Shown: positions 36,703 to 46,469 of the stretch, in pieces
Layout of the letters: every line of letters begins with the position of its first letter
Position numbering within the stretch: the stretch's first letter is position 1
From: Virgibacillus sp. NKC19-3
GTDB taxonomy: Bacteria; Bacillota; Bacilli; Bacillales; Amphibacillaceae
NCBI RefSeq assembly: GCF_019837165.1
Contig: NZ_JAGYHC010000001.1
Span: forward strand, 1,612,001 to 1,676,000
DNA: 64,000 bases
Direction of reading: 5' to 3'
Translations under genes and position numbers: made by a program
The notes under the pieces: model-generated
What the model was told of the DNA's origin: nothing
Database searches by the model: none
The model's input: the letters and a program-made list of their open reading frames with translations, nothing else

Positions 36703-37554
36703 GTGGAAAAATTAAAGGATATATGGTTGGATTTTTTTAACGAAGAGCGAAATACAGATGACTGGTGGACGCGGAAGAAGACGTTGTGGAGAAAAATGAA
36801 AGGTGAGATTGTTCGGATCCAGGGAGACGCGAAAATTTATCGGAAAATCTGTTATGAAAATGAAATAGAATATGCATATTTACTACATGTGTCCTATTTC
36901 ATTAAACAGGGTGACCATTTTCATCGGGAGGAACAGGTAACCCCATACCAATTCCGTTTGCGTGATGGGGAGGTAATAGATCATAAAGAGAAGTTGCCAT
37001 CTAAGCCGCCAATAACAAAGCAATTATCAATCACACCAGATGAAATTCAGGAAAGATCAACACATATGCGATTTTCTTATGATCGCCTTGCTGCGGTGCA
37101 ATATGCGGAGCGTTGGTGGAATAGTTATAATCCGAATTATAGGAAATTTGATGTGGATTGTACAAATTACGTGTCGCAGTGTGTGCGTGCTGGAGGCGCG
37201 CCAATGCGTGGTATTCCAAATAGAGAACAAGGCTGGTGGTATCAAGATGATAATTGGAGTTTTAGTTGGGCGGTTGCGCATTCTTTGAGATGGTATTTAA
37301 GCGGGTCTGAAGAAGGGCTGCAGGGGAAAGAAGTTGAAAATGCGGAAGCGCTACGACCGGGAGATATCATTTGCTATGATTTCGAAGGGGATGGTCGCTT
37401 TGATCATAATACGATTGTTGTTGCAAAGGATTCATATGGTATGCCGCTCGTTAACGCACATACCGACAATAGTCGAAATCGCAACTGGTCTTATGAGGAT
37501 TCAACGGCATGGACGCCCGATATACAGTATAAGTTCTTTCAAATAGGTGAGTAG
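36703..37554 (+). CDS. Putative amidase (Amidase_6 domain, YhbB-like)
   Basis: About 283 aa. The C-terminal half has the NlpC/P60-like amidase pattern: YDRLAAVQYAERWWNSYNP, DVDCTNYVSQCVRAGGAPM with the presumed catalytic Cys, and DHNTIVVAKDSYGMPLVNAHT with the His. In B. subtilis the homologue yhbB lies between queG and trmL, the same order as here. No signal peptide is seen. The start is probably GTG 36703, 6 bases after GGAGGGG; ATGs at 36640 and 36688 are in frame but lack sites. The substrate is unknown. Confidence 0.75.
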   Translation: MEKLKDIWLDFFNEERNTDDWWTRKKTLWRKMKGEIVRIQGDAKIYRKICYENEIEYAYLLHVSYFIKQGDHFHREEQVTPYQFRLRDGEVIDHKEKLPSKPPITKQLSITPDEIQERSTHMRFSYDRLAAVQYAERWWNSYNPNYRKFDVDCTNYVSQCVRAGGAPMRGIPNREQGWWYQDDNWSFSWAVAHSLRWYLSGSEEGLQGKEVENAEALRPGDIICYDFEGDGRFDHNTIVVAKDSYGMPLVNAHTDNSRNRNWSYEDSTAWTPDIQYKFFQIGE

Positions 37555-37599
37555 TAATGATATAATAAATTAGTTATTAAGCGTTTAAGGAGAATGAAA

Positions 37600-38073
37600 G
37601 TGAGTTTACATGTCGTATTATTTCAACCAGAGATACCCGCAAATACCGGTAATATAGCAAGAACATGCCTCGGTACGGATACAACCCTTCATTTAATTCA
37701 TCCACTCGGCTTTTCTACAGACGACAAAATGGTGCGTCGAGCTGGGCTGGATTATTGGAAACATGTGGACATTCAGGAGTATGATTCATTGGATGAGTTG
37801 TATGAAACGTATCCGAAAGGTAGATTTTACTATATCGAAAATTTCGGAACAAATTATTATACCGATTATGATTACAGTAATACAAATGAAGATATATTCT
37901 TTGTTTTCGGGCGTGAAACAAACGGAATTCCAAAAGATCTGTTAGAAGGGAAAGAAGATCAGTGTCTTCGTATTCATATGAATGACAAGATTCGCTCCTT
38001 GAATTTAGCAAACTCAGCAGCGATTCTTATTTATGAAGCATTAAGGCAGCAGCATTTTCCGAAAATGCATTAA
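37600..38073 (+). CDS. trmL: tRNA (cytidine/uridine-34-2'-O)-methyltransferase
   Basis: About 157 aa, SPOUT family, minimal TrmL form. VVLFQPEIPANTGNIARTC at the N-terminus, FVFGRETNGIP and RSLNLANSAAILIYEALRQ form the knotted S-adenosylmethionine site. It methylates the ribose at wobble position 34 of tRNA-Leu species. The start is GTG 37600: AAGGAG ends 7 bases before it, whereas the in-frame ATG at 37594 is only 1-2 bases from that site. It is the last gene of the queG-amidase-trmL cluster, with a strong terminator behind. Confidence 0.92.
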   Translation: MSLHVVLFQPEIPANTGNIARTCLGTDTTLHLIHPLGFSTDDKMVRRAGLDYWKHVDIQEYDSLDELYETYPKGRFYYIENFGTNYYTDYDYSNTNEDIFFVFGRETNGIPKDLLEGKEDQCLRIHMNDKIRSLNLANSAAILIYEALRQQHFPKMH

Positions 38074-38144
38074 AAAACGCCATGTGATCATACCAAGGCC
38101 ACTGAAAAACTGCTCCTAAATGGAAGACTGAGTAATATCTAATT

Positions 38145-38193
38145 AAAAGCGGCTTCGTTTAGAGTGGGTTTCTCTAAATGGAGCCGCTTTTTT
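38145..38193 (+). terminator. Terminator after trmL
   Basis: AAAAGCGGCT (38145-38154) pairs with AGCCGCTTTT (38182-38191), with inner TTTAGAG/CTCTAAA, then a T run. Confidence 0.88.
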
Positions 38194-38217
38194 AAACAGA
38201 GGATTCCCCCACCGCAT

Positions 38218-38475
38218 TTAGCTCATGAGCCTCCATATTCGTTTGATAGTACCGGTGAAAATGGCTAATGCTTCTTGTATATGTATGCCATCAAGACCCG
38301 AAGATGAGGAAATCTCATATCCGTGTCTATGTTTCAACTTGCTATTCTTGGCTTCAATCTTATAACTCATCATAGGTAAAAGAAAAATCAACAAGTTCGT
38401 TGATTTTTCTTAGGAAATGATCTTCTGGAATAATGATATCGTATCGTACAACCCTGCATAATTACTCAGATTCAT
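38218..38475 (-). pseudogene. Internally deleted transposase relic (IS1182-like)
   Basis: On the minus strand the N-terminal part reads MNLSNYAGLYDTI, shifts frame, then IIPEDHFLRKINELVDFSFT and YDEL, which is the usual start of one group of transposases I associate with IS1182. It passes directly to SYKIEAKNSKLKHRHGYE and SSSGLDGIHIQEALAIF, the usual C-terminal end. Roughly the central kilobase with the catalytic residues is gone. No terminal repeats are evident. Family naming is from memory of the end motifs. Confidence 0.75.
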
Positions 38476-38567
38476 CGACAGTTGACATTCAATCATCCAA
38501 TCCTCTAATCTCATTGCGGAATGCTCCAGGTTGTACGTTGCTAACTGGGGTTTCCACCCTTATTCCA

Positions 38568-38672
38568 TTATTGATTCTTTTTTGGAACACCCGGTTTTGA
38601 TTCATATGCTGACGTTAGACAAGCTGTTAAGAATACAACGATTACACCGCCTAATAATACTAAGTCCAACAT
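38568..38672 (-). CDS. Unannotated 34-aa membrane/lipoprotein-like peptide
   Basis: The peptide reads MLDLVLLGGVIVVFLTACLT followed by SAYESKPGVPKKNQ. A hydrophobic stretch (residues 2-19) ends in LTAC, which fits a lipobox, leaving a 17-residue polar tail; but no positive charge precedes the hydrophobic core, so simple membrane anchoring is equally possible. The ribosome site AAGGAGGG with an 8-base spacer is excellent, and TATAAT lies at 38735-38730 on the same strand, giving a leader of about 50 bases. I do not recognise a family. It is too short for standard gene finders. Confidence 0.6.
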   Translation of the reverse strand: MLDLVLLGGVIVVFLTACLTSAYESKPGVPKKNQ

Positions 38673-38729
38673 GATGCAGACCCTCCTTTAGCGTTATATG
38701 TAGAGCTACGTATATTTTATTCTATCCTC

Positions 38730-38735
38730 ATTATA
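38730..38735 (-). promoter_or_regulatory. -10 element for the 34-aa peptide gene
   Basis: TATAAT on the minus strand, preceded by TTTTG; the -35 is weak. It is correctly placed about 58 bases before the start codon at 38672. Confidence 0.4.
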
Positions 38736-38859
38736 CAAAATAAATCGTATAATTGGAAGGGGAGAGGTTAAAAAAGGCTTTTTCATACGTATTATTGCTT
38801 GTAAAGCTTCGTCATTGATGTAACATGTGAGGTAGTTAAATTACGATGCTTTTTGCCTA

Positions 38860-38925
38860 CCGCTACGGAAATACATTCCGCGCACCAAAGGCAGAGCTGA
38901 TGAGCCCCCTCTATGACAAAATCAT
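38860..38925. repeat. Degenerate fragment of an intergenic repeat
   Basis: TTCCGCGCACC, AGG and CTGATGAGCCCCCT occur here in the same order and spacing as CTTCGCGCACC, AGG and CTGGTGAGCCCCCT inside the element at 58696-58970. The bounding inverted repeats are not preserved. Confidence 0.5.
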
Positions 38926-38993
38926 ACTTTATTTTTCATAAAACCGCAAAAAATGGGAATTTCCCCTTTTATGCATAAAGGTGGTTACACATA

Positions 38994-39022
38994 TTGTTTC
39001 CTAGCATAAAATAGGGTATATT
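38994..39022 (+). promoter_or_regulatory. odhA promoter
   Basis: TTGTTT (38994-38999), 17-base spacer, TATATT (39017-39022). A leader of about 90 bases follows, with a small CCGTT/AACGG hairpin at about 39070-39084. Confidence 0.6.
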
Positions 39023-39116
39023 AGTTGATGAAGTCATTTGTCAGTTTTATAATGTAATTGAGTGTTAAGAGCCGTTGTGAAACGGATAAAGTTAACTTCT
39101 AATGGGGGTATCAAAC

Positions 39117-41975
39117 GTGGCACTGAATGAGGAATCCAGTGAGAGATTCTGGGGACAGTTTAATGGACCAAACATGGGGTATGTAGAGGAACAATATGAT
39201 TTGTATAAGGAGGATCCGGAAAAACTCGACACCTCTACAAGAGAAATGTTCGACAAATATGGCGCGCCTGATTGGCTGCATCAATCTAGTAGCAATCAAA
39301 GTCTATCTAAAAAAACTTCAAAAAATGATGTTAAAAAGCTAACCTCTGCAATGAAACTTGTTGAGGCTATTCGACGTTATGGACATTTAGAGGCGGATAT
39401 TTATCCGGTAGGTCTTCAAAAGGATAGAAAATCCGAGTTAGTTGACCCGAAAAAGTATGGATTAAATGATGAAGATTTAAAAAACATACCAGCAGAATGG
39501 TTATGGGAAAAAGCGCCAAGCAATATTGAAAACGGTTTGGATGTTATTAATGAATTTAAGAAATATTATACGGGGACGATAACCTACGAATATGACCATG
39601 TGAATAATAATGAAGAACGCAAATGGTTGCTGGAATTAATTGAAGCTGGGGAAGCTAGGTTGGATTTGTCTGATGAAGATAAGCAACAATTACTTGAGCG
39701 TCTTGCGCATGTGGAAGGTTTTGAAGAATTTCTGCAAAAAACATTTGTTGGACAAAAGCGTTTTTCTATTGAAGGACTGGAAGCAATGGTACCAATGCTT
39801 GATCAGATTGTAAAGTACGCAACTGCAGATAAAATTGAAAATATCATGATGGGAATGGCACATCGTGGCCGTTTGTCCGTCCTTGCTCATGTTCTGGGAA
39901 AACCATATGACAAAATATTCTCTGAATTCCATCACTCTCCGGATAAGGAATTAATGCCTTCTGAAGGATCGATGGGGATAAATCATGGTTGGACCGGAGA
40001 TGTGAAATATCATCTAGGGGCAACAAAGGATGTTAATGAGACGGAAACAGCAACACGTATTACATTGGCGCATAACCCGTCACACTTGGAATTTGTAAAT
40101 CCAGTTGTTGAAGGGTTTGCACGTGCAGCACAGGATGATCGCTCTGAAAAGGGTTACCCCGTGCGCGATGAAAGTAAAGCATTTGGAGTATTGATTCATG
40201 GAGACGCTGCGTTTATTGGAGAGGGTATCGTAGCTGAGACTTTGAATCTGAGTGGATTGCCTGGCTATACAACCGGAGGAACACTTCATATAATTGCAAA
40301 TAATCTGGTTGGCTATACAACAAATCAGAAAGATGGACGTTCCACACGTTATGCAAGTGATTTAGCCAAGGGATTTGAAATTCCGATCATTCATGTAAAC
40401 GCTGACGATCCAATAGCCTGTATATCTGCGATTCGAATTGGCTATGAATACAGGAAAAAATTTCATAAGGATTTTCTTATTGATTTAGTTGGTTATCGTC
40501 GTTATGGTCATAATGAAATGGATGAGCCAAGATCTACACAACCAAAGCTCTATCAGGATATTGATAATCACCCTACAGCAGTGAATGTTTTTGCTAACGT
40601 ATTGGAAGAAAAAGGCATCCTTAATAAAGAAGGATACCAAGGCATAAAAGATAAGGTTGGGAATGATCTTCATGAAATATACAAAAGCATGAAGGAGAAT
40701 GAAAACGGGCAACCTGAGGCAGAAGCTATTCCGAAAGCATTGTTAAATGGAATTGATCAATTTGAAACAGCTGTACCGCTTGATCAATTAAAGGCCTTAA
40801 ATAAGGGGTTAATGAAGCGACCGGAAGGGTTTAATAGCTTTCGAAAGGTAGATAAAATTCTTAAGCGTCGTGAGAATGCGTTGGAAGATGGCAACAAAGC
40901 AGACTGGGGTACAGGAGAATCATTGGCCTATGCGTCTATTTTACAGGACGGGATTCCCATTCGCTTGACAGGTCAGGATACGGAAAGAGGAACCTTTGCA
41001 CATCGTCATCTTGTATTGCATGATACAGAAAATAATAATGAATATAGTCCACTGCACGGATTGGATGAAGTAAATGCGTCATTTGATATTCGCAACAGCC
41101 CATTATCCGAGGCAGGTGTAGTAGGATTTGAATACGGGTATAGTGTTCAATCACCAAACACATTGGTTATTTGGGAAGCACAATTTGGAGATTTTGCTAA
41201 TGCTGCTCAAGTTATCTTTGACCAATTTATTTCTGCCGCTCGTGCAAAATGGGGAGAGAAGTCAAATATGGTCTTGTTACTACCGCATGGTTATGAAGGA
41301 CAAGGACCGGAACACTCCAGTGCGCGATTGGAACGTTTCCTGCAAATGGCTGCAGAAAATAATTGGATTGTCGCAAATGTCACATCATCTGCACAATTTT
41401 TCCATTTAATTCGCAGACAGGCAGCAATGCGTGGACGTGAAGAGGCGAGACCATTGGTATTAATGACACCGAAAAGTTTGCTTCGTAACCAACGTGTTGG
41501 ATCGGTAGCAGAAGAATTCACAAATGGTAAGTTTCTCCCATTACGCGCGCAGCCAAACTTGAATGTTAACAAAGAGAATGTTACACGCTTACTTATTGGG
41601 AGCGGTAAAGTAATGGTGGATATCGAAGAGGAAATGGATCATTCAGAGGAAAAGATGGATTGGATGCAGATATTACGTCTGGAACAAATTTATCCATTCC
41701 CGAAAAAGCAATTAGAAACAGAACTGAAAGATTTACCGAATTTGAAAGAAATCGTTTGGGTACAAGAAGAACCGAAAAATATGGGCAGCTGGGATTTCGT
41801 TGATGATTATTTAAGAGATCTCCTGCAAGAAGGCCAAACCTTGCGATATATCGGTCGTCCCAATCGTGCATCGCCTGCAGTTGGTGTACCGAATGTTCAT
41901 AAAACAGAACAAAGTCAATTAATCCAAAAAGCACTCAACCCATCAAAAGGAGGAGAAACCAGTGAACGAAATTAA
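39117..41975 (+). CDS. odhA: 2-oxoglutarate dehydrogenase E1 component
   Basis: About 952 aa. Thiamine-diphosphate E1 subunit of the 2-oxoglutarate dehydrogenase complex in the TCA cycle. [20 protein letters not shown] is the N-terminal binding segment. [31 protein letters not shown] and [19 protein letters not shown] (thiamine-diphosphate site) follow, then the transketolase-like C-terminal half with [19 protein letters not shown]-type contacts and [23 protein letters not shown] prefer GTG 39117, which has GGGGGT at a good distance; ATG 39102 in the same frame has no site. odhB overlaps its end by 14 bases. Confidence 0.95.
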   Translation: MALNEESSERFWGQFNGPNMGYVEEQYDLYKEDPEKLDTSTREMFDKYGAPDWLHQSSSNQSLSKKTSKNDVKKLTSAMKLVEAIRRYGHLEADIYPVGLQKDRKSELVDPKKYGLNDEDLKNIPAEWLWEKAPSNIENGLDVINEFKKYYTGTITYEYDHVNNNEERKWLLELIEAGEARLDLSDEDKQQLLERLAHVEGFEEFLQKTFVGQKRFSIEGLEAMVPMLDQIVKYATADKIENIMMGMAHRGRLSVLAHVLGKPYDKIFSEFHHSPDKELMPSEGSMGINHGWTGDVKYHLGATKDVNETETATRITLAHNPSHLEFVNPVVEGFARAAQDDRSEKGYPVRDESKAFGVLIHGDAAFIGEGIVAETLNLSGLPGYTTGGTLHIIANNLVGYTTNQKDGRSTRYASDLAKGFEIPIIHVNADDPIACISAIRIGYEYRKKFHKDFLIDLVGYRRYGHNEMDEPRSTQPKLYQDIDNHPTAVNVFANVLEEKGILNKEGYQGIKDKVGNDLHEIYKSMKENENGQPEAEAIPKALLNGIDQFETAVPLDQLKALNKGLMKRPEGFNSFRKVDKILKRRENALEDGNKADWGTGESLAYASILQDGIPIRLTGQDTERGTFAHRHLVLHDTENNNEYSPLHGLDEVNASFDIRNSPLSEAGVVGFEYGYSVQSPNTLVIWEAQFGDFANAAQVIFDQFISAARAKWGEKSNMVLLLPHGYEGQGPEHSSARLERFLQMAAENNWIVANVTSSAQFFHLIRRQAAMRGREEARPLVLMTPKSLLRNQRVGSVAEEFTNGKFLPLRAQPNLNVNKENVTRLLIGSGKVMVDIEEEMDHSEEKMDWMQILRLEQIYPFPKKQLETELKDLPNLKEIVWVQEEPKNMGSWDFVDDYLRDLLQEGQTLRYIGRPNRASPAVGVPNVHKTEQSQLIQKALNPSKGGETSERN

Positions 41976-43260
41976 AATACCAGAACTTGCCGAATCTATC
42001 ACAGAAGGAACAATTGCGGAATGGTTAGTAAATAAAGGGGATAAAGTAGAAAAAGGGGACCCGGTTGTTGAGCTGGAAACGGATAAAATTAATGTTGAAG
42101 TAAACTCCGATTACGCTGGGGTAATCACCGAAATCGTCAGCGAAGCAGGCGATGATGTAGAAGTTGGTGATGTGATCGCTAAAATAGACGAGAACGCGCA
42201 AGCAGGTAGCAATACAACAGAAGATAAAGAAGCCTCTAGCGAAGAATCGAAGGAAGCACCAAAAGAAGAGGCGAAAGAAGAATCAACAAGAGAAACGTTT
42301 ATCGAGGATAAAGATGAATCCCCTAAAAAGGAAGAAGCAAAAGAATCCGATAGTACGAATGATATTATTGCCTCACCGGCAGCCAGAAAACGAGCACGCG
42401 AATTAAACATTGATTTAAGAGATGTAAGCCCGCGTGATCCATTAGGTCGTGTTCGTCCGGAAGATGTAGATGCGGCGGTAAAAAGTAAAGATGAAAAGAA
42501 AGAATCCAAACCGGCTAAGAAAGAAGAGTCGAAGAAATCCGAGAAAACAGTGTTTGATAAACCGGTAGAGCGTGTGAAGATGTCACGTCGCCGTCAAACT
42601 ATAGCGAAGCGCCTTGTAGAAGCACAGCATAATGCTGCTATGCTCACAACTTTTAACGAAGTAGACTTGACTGAAGTGATGAAAGTTCGTAGTGAGCGTA
42701 AGGAGAAATTCATGGAAAAACATGGTGTGAAGCTTGGTTTCATGTCCTTCTTTACAAAAGCAGTTGTAGGGGCATTAAAAGAGTTTCCATTACTCAATGC
42801 TGAAATTCAAGATAATGAAATCGTAAAGAAAAACTTCTATGATATAGGTATTGCTGTATCTGCAGAAGATGGTTTGGTAGTTCCGGTTGTACGTGATGCA
42901 GATAAATTGGATTTTGCAGGGATAGAGCGTAAGATTGGAGAACTTGGTAAGAAAGCACGGGAAAATAACCTAGGATTGGATGAAATACAGGGTGGATCAT
43001 TCTCTATTACAAATGGTGGCACGTTTGGATCAATGTTATCCACACCTATATTAAATGCGCCACAAGTTGGTATCCTTGGCATGCACAACATCCAAAAACG
43101 TGCCATGGTTATGCCGGATGATTCTATTGAAGTTCGTCCAATGATGTATATCGCACTTTCCTATGACCATCGAATTGTTGATGGAAGTGAAGCAGTTCGG
43201 TTCCTAGTGCGTATTAAGCAATTACTTGAAGATCCATATGATCTTCTGCTGGAAGGTTAA
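41962..43260 (+). CDS. odhB: Dihydrolipoamide succinyltransferase (E2 of 2-oxoglutarate dehydrogenase)
   Basis: 432 aa. The N-terminal lipoyl domain carries the lipoylated Lys in [12 protein letters not shown] (about residue 43). A long acidic Glu/Lys/Ser linker precedes the E1/E3-binding domain at about 133-168 ([19 protein letters not shown]), then a second linker and the catalytic domain ending with [16 protein letters not shown] (His and Asp of the active site). The start is GTG 41962 after AAAGGAGGAG, within odhA. The E3 gene is not adjacent. Confidence 0.95.
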   Translation: MNEIKIPELAESITEGTIAEWLVNKGDKVEKGDPVVELETDKINVEVNSDYAGVITEIVSEAGDDVEVGDVIAKIDENAQAGSNTTEDKEASSEESKEAPKEEAKEESTRETFIEDKDESPKKEEAKESDSTNDIIASPAARKRARELNIDLRDVSPRDPLGRVRPEDVDAAVKSKDEKKESKPAKKEESKKSEKTVFDKPVERVKMSRRRQTIAKRLVEAQHNAAMLTTFNEVDLTEVMKVRSERKEKFMEKHGVKLGFMSFFTKAVVGALKEFPLLNAEIQDNEIVKKNFYDIGIAVSAEDGLVVPVVRDADKLDFAGIERKIGELGKKARENNLGLDEIQGGSFSITNGGTFGSMLSTPILNAPQVGILGMHNIQKRAMVMPDDSIEVRPMMYIALSYDHRIVDGSEAVRFLVRIKQLLEDPYDLLLEG

Positions 43261-43268
43261 AGAATGTA

Positions 43269-43308
43269 GCCCTCATATTGATGAAATATCAAGGTGAGGG
43301 CCTTTTTG
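43269..43308 (+). terminator. Terminator of odhAB
   Basis: GCCCTCA (43269-43275) pairs with TGAGGGC (43295-43301), with an inner TATTGAT/ATATCA-like stem, then TTTTT. From here to the next promoter at 43665 I see no gene that I can support. Confidence 0.85.
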
Positions 43309-43664
43309 TGTAGGAAAATTTAAATGTAGAAGAAAAAGGTAGCTCTGTTATCATATTGTTCTTTATTTGTGGTATAAAATCATCTAATCGGAAACAGCCA
43401 TTTTAAGTATCTTTATATCCGATTCTAATTCCGATACGCGCTTATTTATCGAATTTTCCATCGTAAAATGAAGCTCATCACTCCTTTTTCTTCGCTTCCT
43501 TGCAATCTATTATATCATGTTTATTTCGTTTTCCATCTATCAAAAATCATGCTTGTTGATGAAAACGGATAGGCAAAACGCAAATTTGCCCAGACGGAAA
43601 TTACATGTTTCTACCTCATAAGTCTAGAAAAATATAATTTTGCTTAAAAAAACATCACATAACC

Positions 43665-43721
43665 TTGCAAATATACTTAAAAACGAATAATATAGATTGT
43701 GTTGATTTTATTATTCGGAAA
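43665..43721 (+). promoter_or_regulatory. Purine permease promoter with PurR-box-like inverted repeat
   Basis: Promoter TTGCAA (43665-43670), 17 bases, TAATAT (43688-43693). Overlapping it are AAAACGAATAATA (from 43680) and its inverse ATTATTCGGAAAG (to 43721), both close to the Bacillus PurBox (AWWWCCGAACWWT), with 26 bases between CGAA and TTCG. The placement over the -10 and start region fits repression by PurR. Confidence 0.5.
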
Positions 43722-43730
43722 GAGGGGCTT

Positions 43731-45026
43731 GTGTTGGAGAATCTATTTAAGTTTAAGGAAAACAATACAAATATCCGAACAGAATTTGTAGCTGGTGTCA
43801 CTACTTTTCTTACAATGGTTTATATTATCGTTGTCAATCCTGCCATTCTTACGTCAGCTGGAGTACCTTTCGACCAGGTGTTCATGGCGACTATTATTTC
43901 TGCAGTGGTTGGTACATTATATATAGCATTTTTTGCTAACTACCCCATCGCTATTGCTCCAGGAATGGGGATGAATGCTTATTTTGCCAGCGTGGTGGCT
44001 ACACAGGGAATTTCTTATCAGGTTGTTTTCGGGGCTGTGTTTTTAGCTGGTGTGATTTTTATTGTATTAAGTCTTACAAAATTACGGGAAACATTAATTT
44101 ATGCAATCCCGTCATCATTAAAGTATGGGATCACATCCGGTATCGGCCTTTTTATTGCTTTGGTAGGATTGAGAAATGCTGGGTTGGTCGTTCCAAATGA
44201 AGCGAATATCATCGGACTTGGTGATCTGGGGGACCCAATGATACTGTTAACCATTGCTGGGTTGTTTATAACTTTACTATTGTTTGTCCTGAAAATAAAG
44301 GGCGCTCTTTTTTTGGGAATGCTGGTAACAGGAATTATTTCGTTTTTTACTGGTCAGCTGGAATTCACAAATGAGGTTGTTTCGATGCCCCCTATGCCGG
44401 TATTTTTTGATATGGATATAGGTGGAGTTTTCATAAATGGACTTTATACCGCTGTTTTTGCATTTTTGTTGGTAACGATTTTTGATACGACCGGTACAAT
44501 GATCGGTGTTGCTGAACAAGCCGGTTTTATGAAAAATGGGAACATGCCACGTGCGAAGCAAGCTTTAATGGCAGATGCAACTGCGACAACGATTGGTTCG
44601 ATGTTTGGCACGAGTCCTTCAACCGCATTTGTCGAATCTACGTCAGGTGTAGCAGCAGGTGGGAGAACAGGAATGACATCTGTCGTGGTGGCAGTACTAT
44701 TTGCATTGTCCGTCTTCTTTACACCAATCATTCAGATTGTTGCAAACATTCCTGCGATAACATCACCAGTATTAATTATTGTCGGATGTTTCATGATGGA
44801 GGGGCTATCTAAAATTGACTGGAAAGCATTTGATGAAGCATTTCCAGCCTTTGCTGTTATTCTTACCATGCCATTCACATCAAGTATTGCTACTGGTATA
44901 GCTTTTGGATTTATCACGTATCCCATTTTAAAGATTGTAGGTGGAAAAGGAAAAGAAGTACATTGGATACTGTATTTGTTTGGCGTGGTTTTTGTATTGC
45001 AAATGATTTTCTTTCCTATGCATTAA
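43731..45026 (+). CDS. Guanine/hypoxanthine permease (NCS2, AzgA type; PbuG/PbuO-like)
   Basis: About 431 aa with 12-14 membrane segments. Family motifs: FVAGVTTFLTMVYIIVVNPAIL, NYPIAIAPGMGMNAYFASVV, FDTTGTMIGVAEQAGFM and MADATATTIGSMFGTSPSTAFVESTSGVAAGGRTG, the latter being the substrate-binding region of AzgA proteins. It imports purine bases with protons. The start is GTG 43731 or TTG 43734 after GAGGGG; the second has the better spacing. The PurR-like operator supports a purine role. No riboswitch is evident. Confidence 0.85.
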   Translation: MLENLFKFKENNTNIRTEFVAGVTTFLTMVYIIVVNPAILTSAGVPFDQVFMATIISAVVGTLYIAFFANYPIAIAPGMGMNAYFASVVATQGISYQVVFGAVFLAGVIFIVLSLTKLRETLIYAIPSSLKYGITSGIGLFIALVGLRNAGLVVPNEANIIGLGDLGDPMILLTIAGLFITLLLFVLKIKGALFLGMLVTGIISFFTGQLEFTNEVVSMPPMPVFFDMDIGGVFINGLYTAVFAFLLVTIFDTTGTMIGVAEQAGFMKNGNMPRAKQALMADATATTIGSMFGTSPSTAFVESTSGVAAGGRTGMTSVVVAVLFALSVFFTPIIQIVANIPAITSPVLIIVGCFMMEGLSKIDWKAFDEAFPAFAVILTMPFTSSIATGIAFGFITYPILKIVGGKGKEVHWILYLFGVVFVLQMIFFPMH

Positions 45027-45100
45027 TAGATGGGTTTTAAATATAATATGTTGGGAACAACGTACTACAATATGACAAAAAATGCAGAAAAAATAATCTC

Positions 45101-45159
45101 TTGCATGACGTCTGACGACTTGGTACAATAACGTTGAGTAATATGTGAAAGCATTTACA
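45101..45159 (+). promoter_or_regulatory. Nucleoside transporter promoter with a CcpA cre-like site
   Basis: TTGCAT (45101-45106), 17 bases, TACAAT (45124-45129). Downstream, TGAAAGCATTTACA (45146-45159) matches the cre consensus TGWNANCGNTNWCA except for A in place of the central G. Its position just after the transcription start would let CcpA block elongation. Confidence 0.55.
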
Positions 45160-45182
45160 ATTAGAGATAGGGGAGGATTATA

Positions 45183-46370
45183 GTGGGGATCATTTTAGGG
45201 TTACTAGCAATTGTTGTCGTGATTGGAATCGCATTTTTGATGTCAAATGATAAGAAAAACATCAACTACAAAGCAGTTGGAATTATGTTGGTAATGCAAT
45301 TGTTGATAACTTGGTTTATGTTTTCAACACAAATTGGACAAGCAATTATAAATGGTATAGCAGCAGGATTTAATAAATTAATTGAATTTGGAACAGAAGG
45401 AATAAATTTTGTAGTAGGTGGATTTGAGCTTCAAGAAGGGGGCGTTTTCTTTTTTAACGTCCTATTACTGATTATCTTTTTCGCAACCCTACTTCAAGTT
45501 CTGACCTATTTAAAAATACTTCCTTTGATTATTAAATATATTGGGGGAATTATTTCAAAACTTACGGGTCTTCCAAGAATTGAATCGTTTAATGGTGTTA
45601 ACAGTATCTTTTTTGGGCAGTCTGAAGCTTTAATAGCCATTCGATCACAGTTTAATCATTTAACACATAATCGCCTGTACATTGTCAGTGCTTCTGCCAT
45701 GAGTTCTGTATCAGCATCTATTGTAGGTTCTTTTCTGTTGATGCTACCGGCGGAATATATTCTACTGGCATTACCATTAAACATGTTCAGTGCATTGATG
45801 GTCGCATCTGTTATTGCACCTGTCACAGTGCCATCGGAAGAAGACTATGTGGATGTAAAAAATGTCTCAACGGATAAAAGTGTTTTTGAAGCAATGGGTA
45901 ATGGCGCGCTTGAGGGTGGTAAAATTGCATTGATCGTTGCTGCGATGCTCATTGCATTTATCGCTTCTCTGGAATTGGTAAATTGGTTGATTCAACTGGT
46001 TTTTGCCGGGGTAACATTACAACAGATTTTAGGTTATATCATCGCTCCACTTGGCTTATTAATGGGTATATCTCCAAGCGAAGTCCTTGAAGCTGGCTCT
46101 ATCATGGGGACGAAAATAGTGACCAATGAATTTGTAGCAATGACAGAATTTCAGCCAATGGTTGATGCACTATCAGAAAAAACAGTTGGTATTGTGACTG
46201 TATTTCTGACCAGTTTTGCCAACTTCTCTTCCATCGGTATCATTGCCGGAACTGTTAAAGGTATTGACAGTGAAAAGGCAGCCACTGTCTCAGGATTTGG
46301 TATGAAATTATTGATTGGCTCGATATTAGCATCGATTTTATCTGCTACCGTTGCAGGACTTTTCTTATAA
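45183..46370 (+). CDS. Concentrative nucleoside transporter (NupC family)
   Basis: 395 aa. About nine to ten membrane segments. The CNT signature is visible as FFGQSEALIAIRSQFNHLTHNRLYIVSASAMSSVSASIVGSF, followed by VIAPVTVPSEEDY and GSIMGTKIVTNEFVA and the C-terminal TSFANFSSIGIIAGTVKG. It takes up nucleosides with protons or sodium. The start is GTG 45183 with GGGGAGG 6 bases upstream. It follows the purine permease after 156 bases but has its own promoter and cre-like site. Confidence 0.9.
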   Translation: MGIILGLLAIVVVIGIAFLMSNDKKNINYKAVGIMLVMQLLITWFMFSTQIGQAIINGIAAGFNKLIEFGTEGINFVVGGFELQEGGVFFFNVLLLIIFFATLLQVLTYLKILPLIIKYIGGIISKLTGLPRIESFNGVNSIFFGQSEALIAIRSQFNHLTHNRLYIVSASAMSSVSASIVGSFLLMLPAEYILLALPLNMFSALMVASVIAPVTVPSEEDYVDVKNVSTDKSVFEAMGNGALEGGKIALIVAAMLIAFIASLELVNWLIQLVFAGVTLQQILGYIIAPLGLLMGISPSEVLEAGSIMGTKIVTNEFVAMTEFQPMVDALSEKTVGIVTVFLTSFANFSSIGIIAGTVKGIDSEKAATVSGFGMKLLIGSILASILSATVAGLFL

Positions 46371-46381
46371 AGAAAAACAGG

Positions 46382-46412
46382 AACAGCCTTCTTTCGTAGA
46401 GGGCTGTTTTTA
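46382..46412 (+). terminator. Terminator of the nucleoside transporter gene
   Basis: AACAGCC pairs with GGCTGTT, with inner TCT/AGA and a TTCG-type loop, then TTTTT. Confidence 0.85.
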
Positions 46413-46469
46413 CGTATGTTTATAATCTTTTTTTAAAGGAAAGATACATAGCAAGAGGTGAATGATGAT

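Noticed and set aside
38380-38410. GAAAAATCAAC...GTTGATTTTTC hairpin as a terminator
   Set aside because: It encodes part of the conserved INELVDF segment of the transposase relic, so the symmetry is more likely coincidental.
43380-43520. Possible 25-codon minus-strand gene (MENSINKRVSELESDIKILK...)
   Set aside because: A TATAAT and AAAAAGGAG exist on that strand, but the site is about 20 bases from the ATG and no alternative start is in frame; too weak to list.
43590-43640. Possible purine riboswitch before the purine permease gene
   Set aside because: GTTTCTACC occurs, but the paired P1 and the P3 arm with its loop cannot be drawn around it, and it lies before the promoter at 43665.
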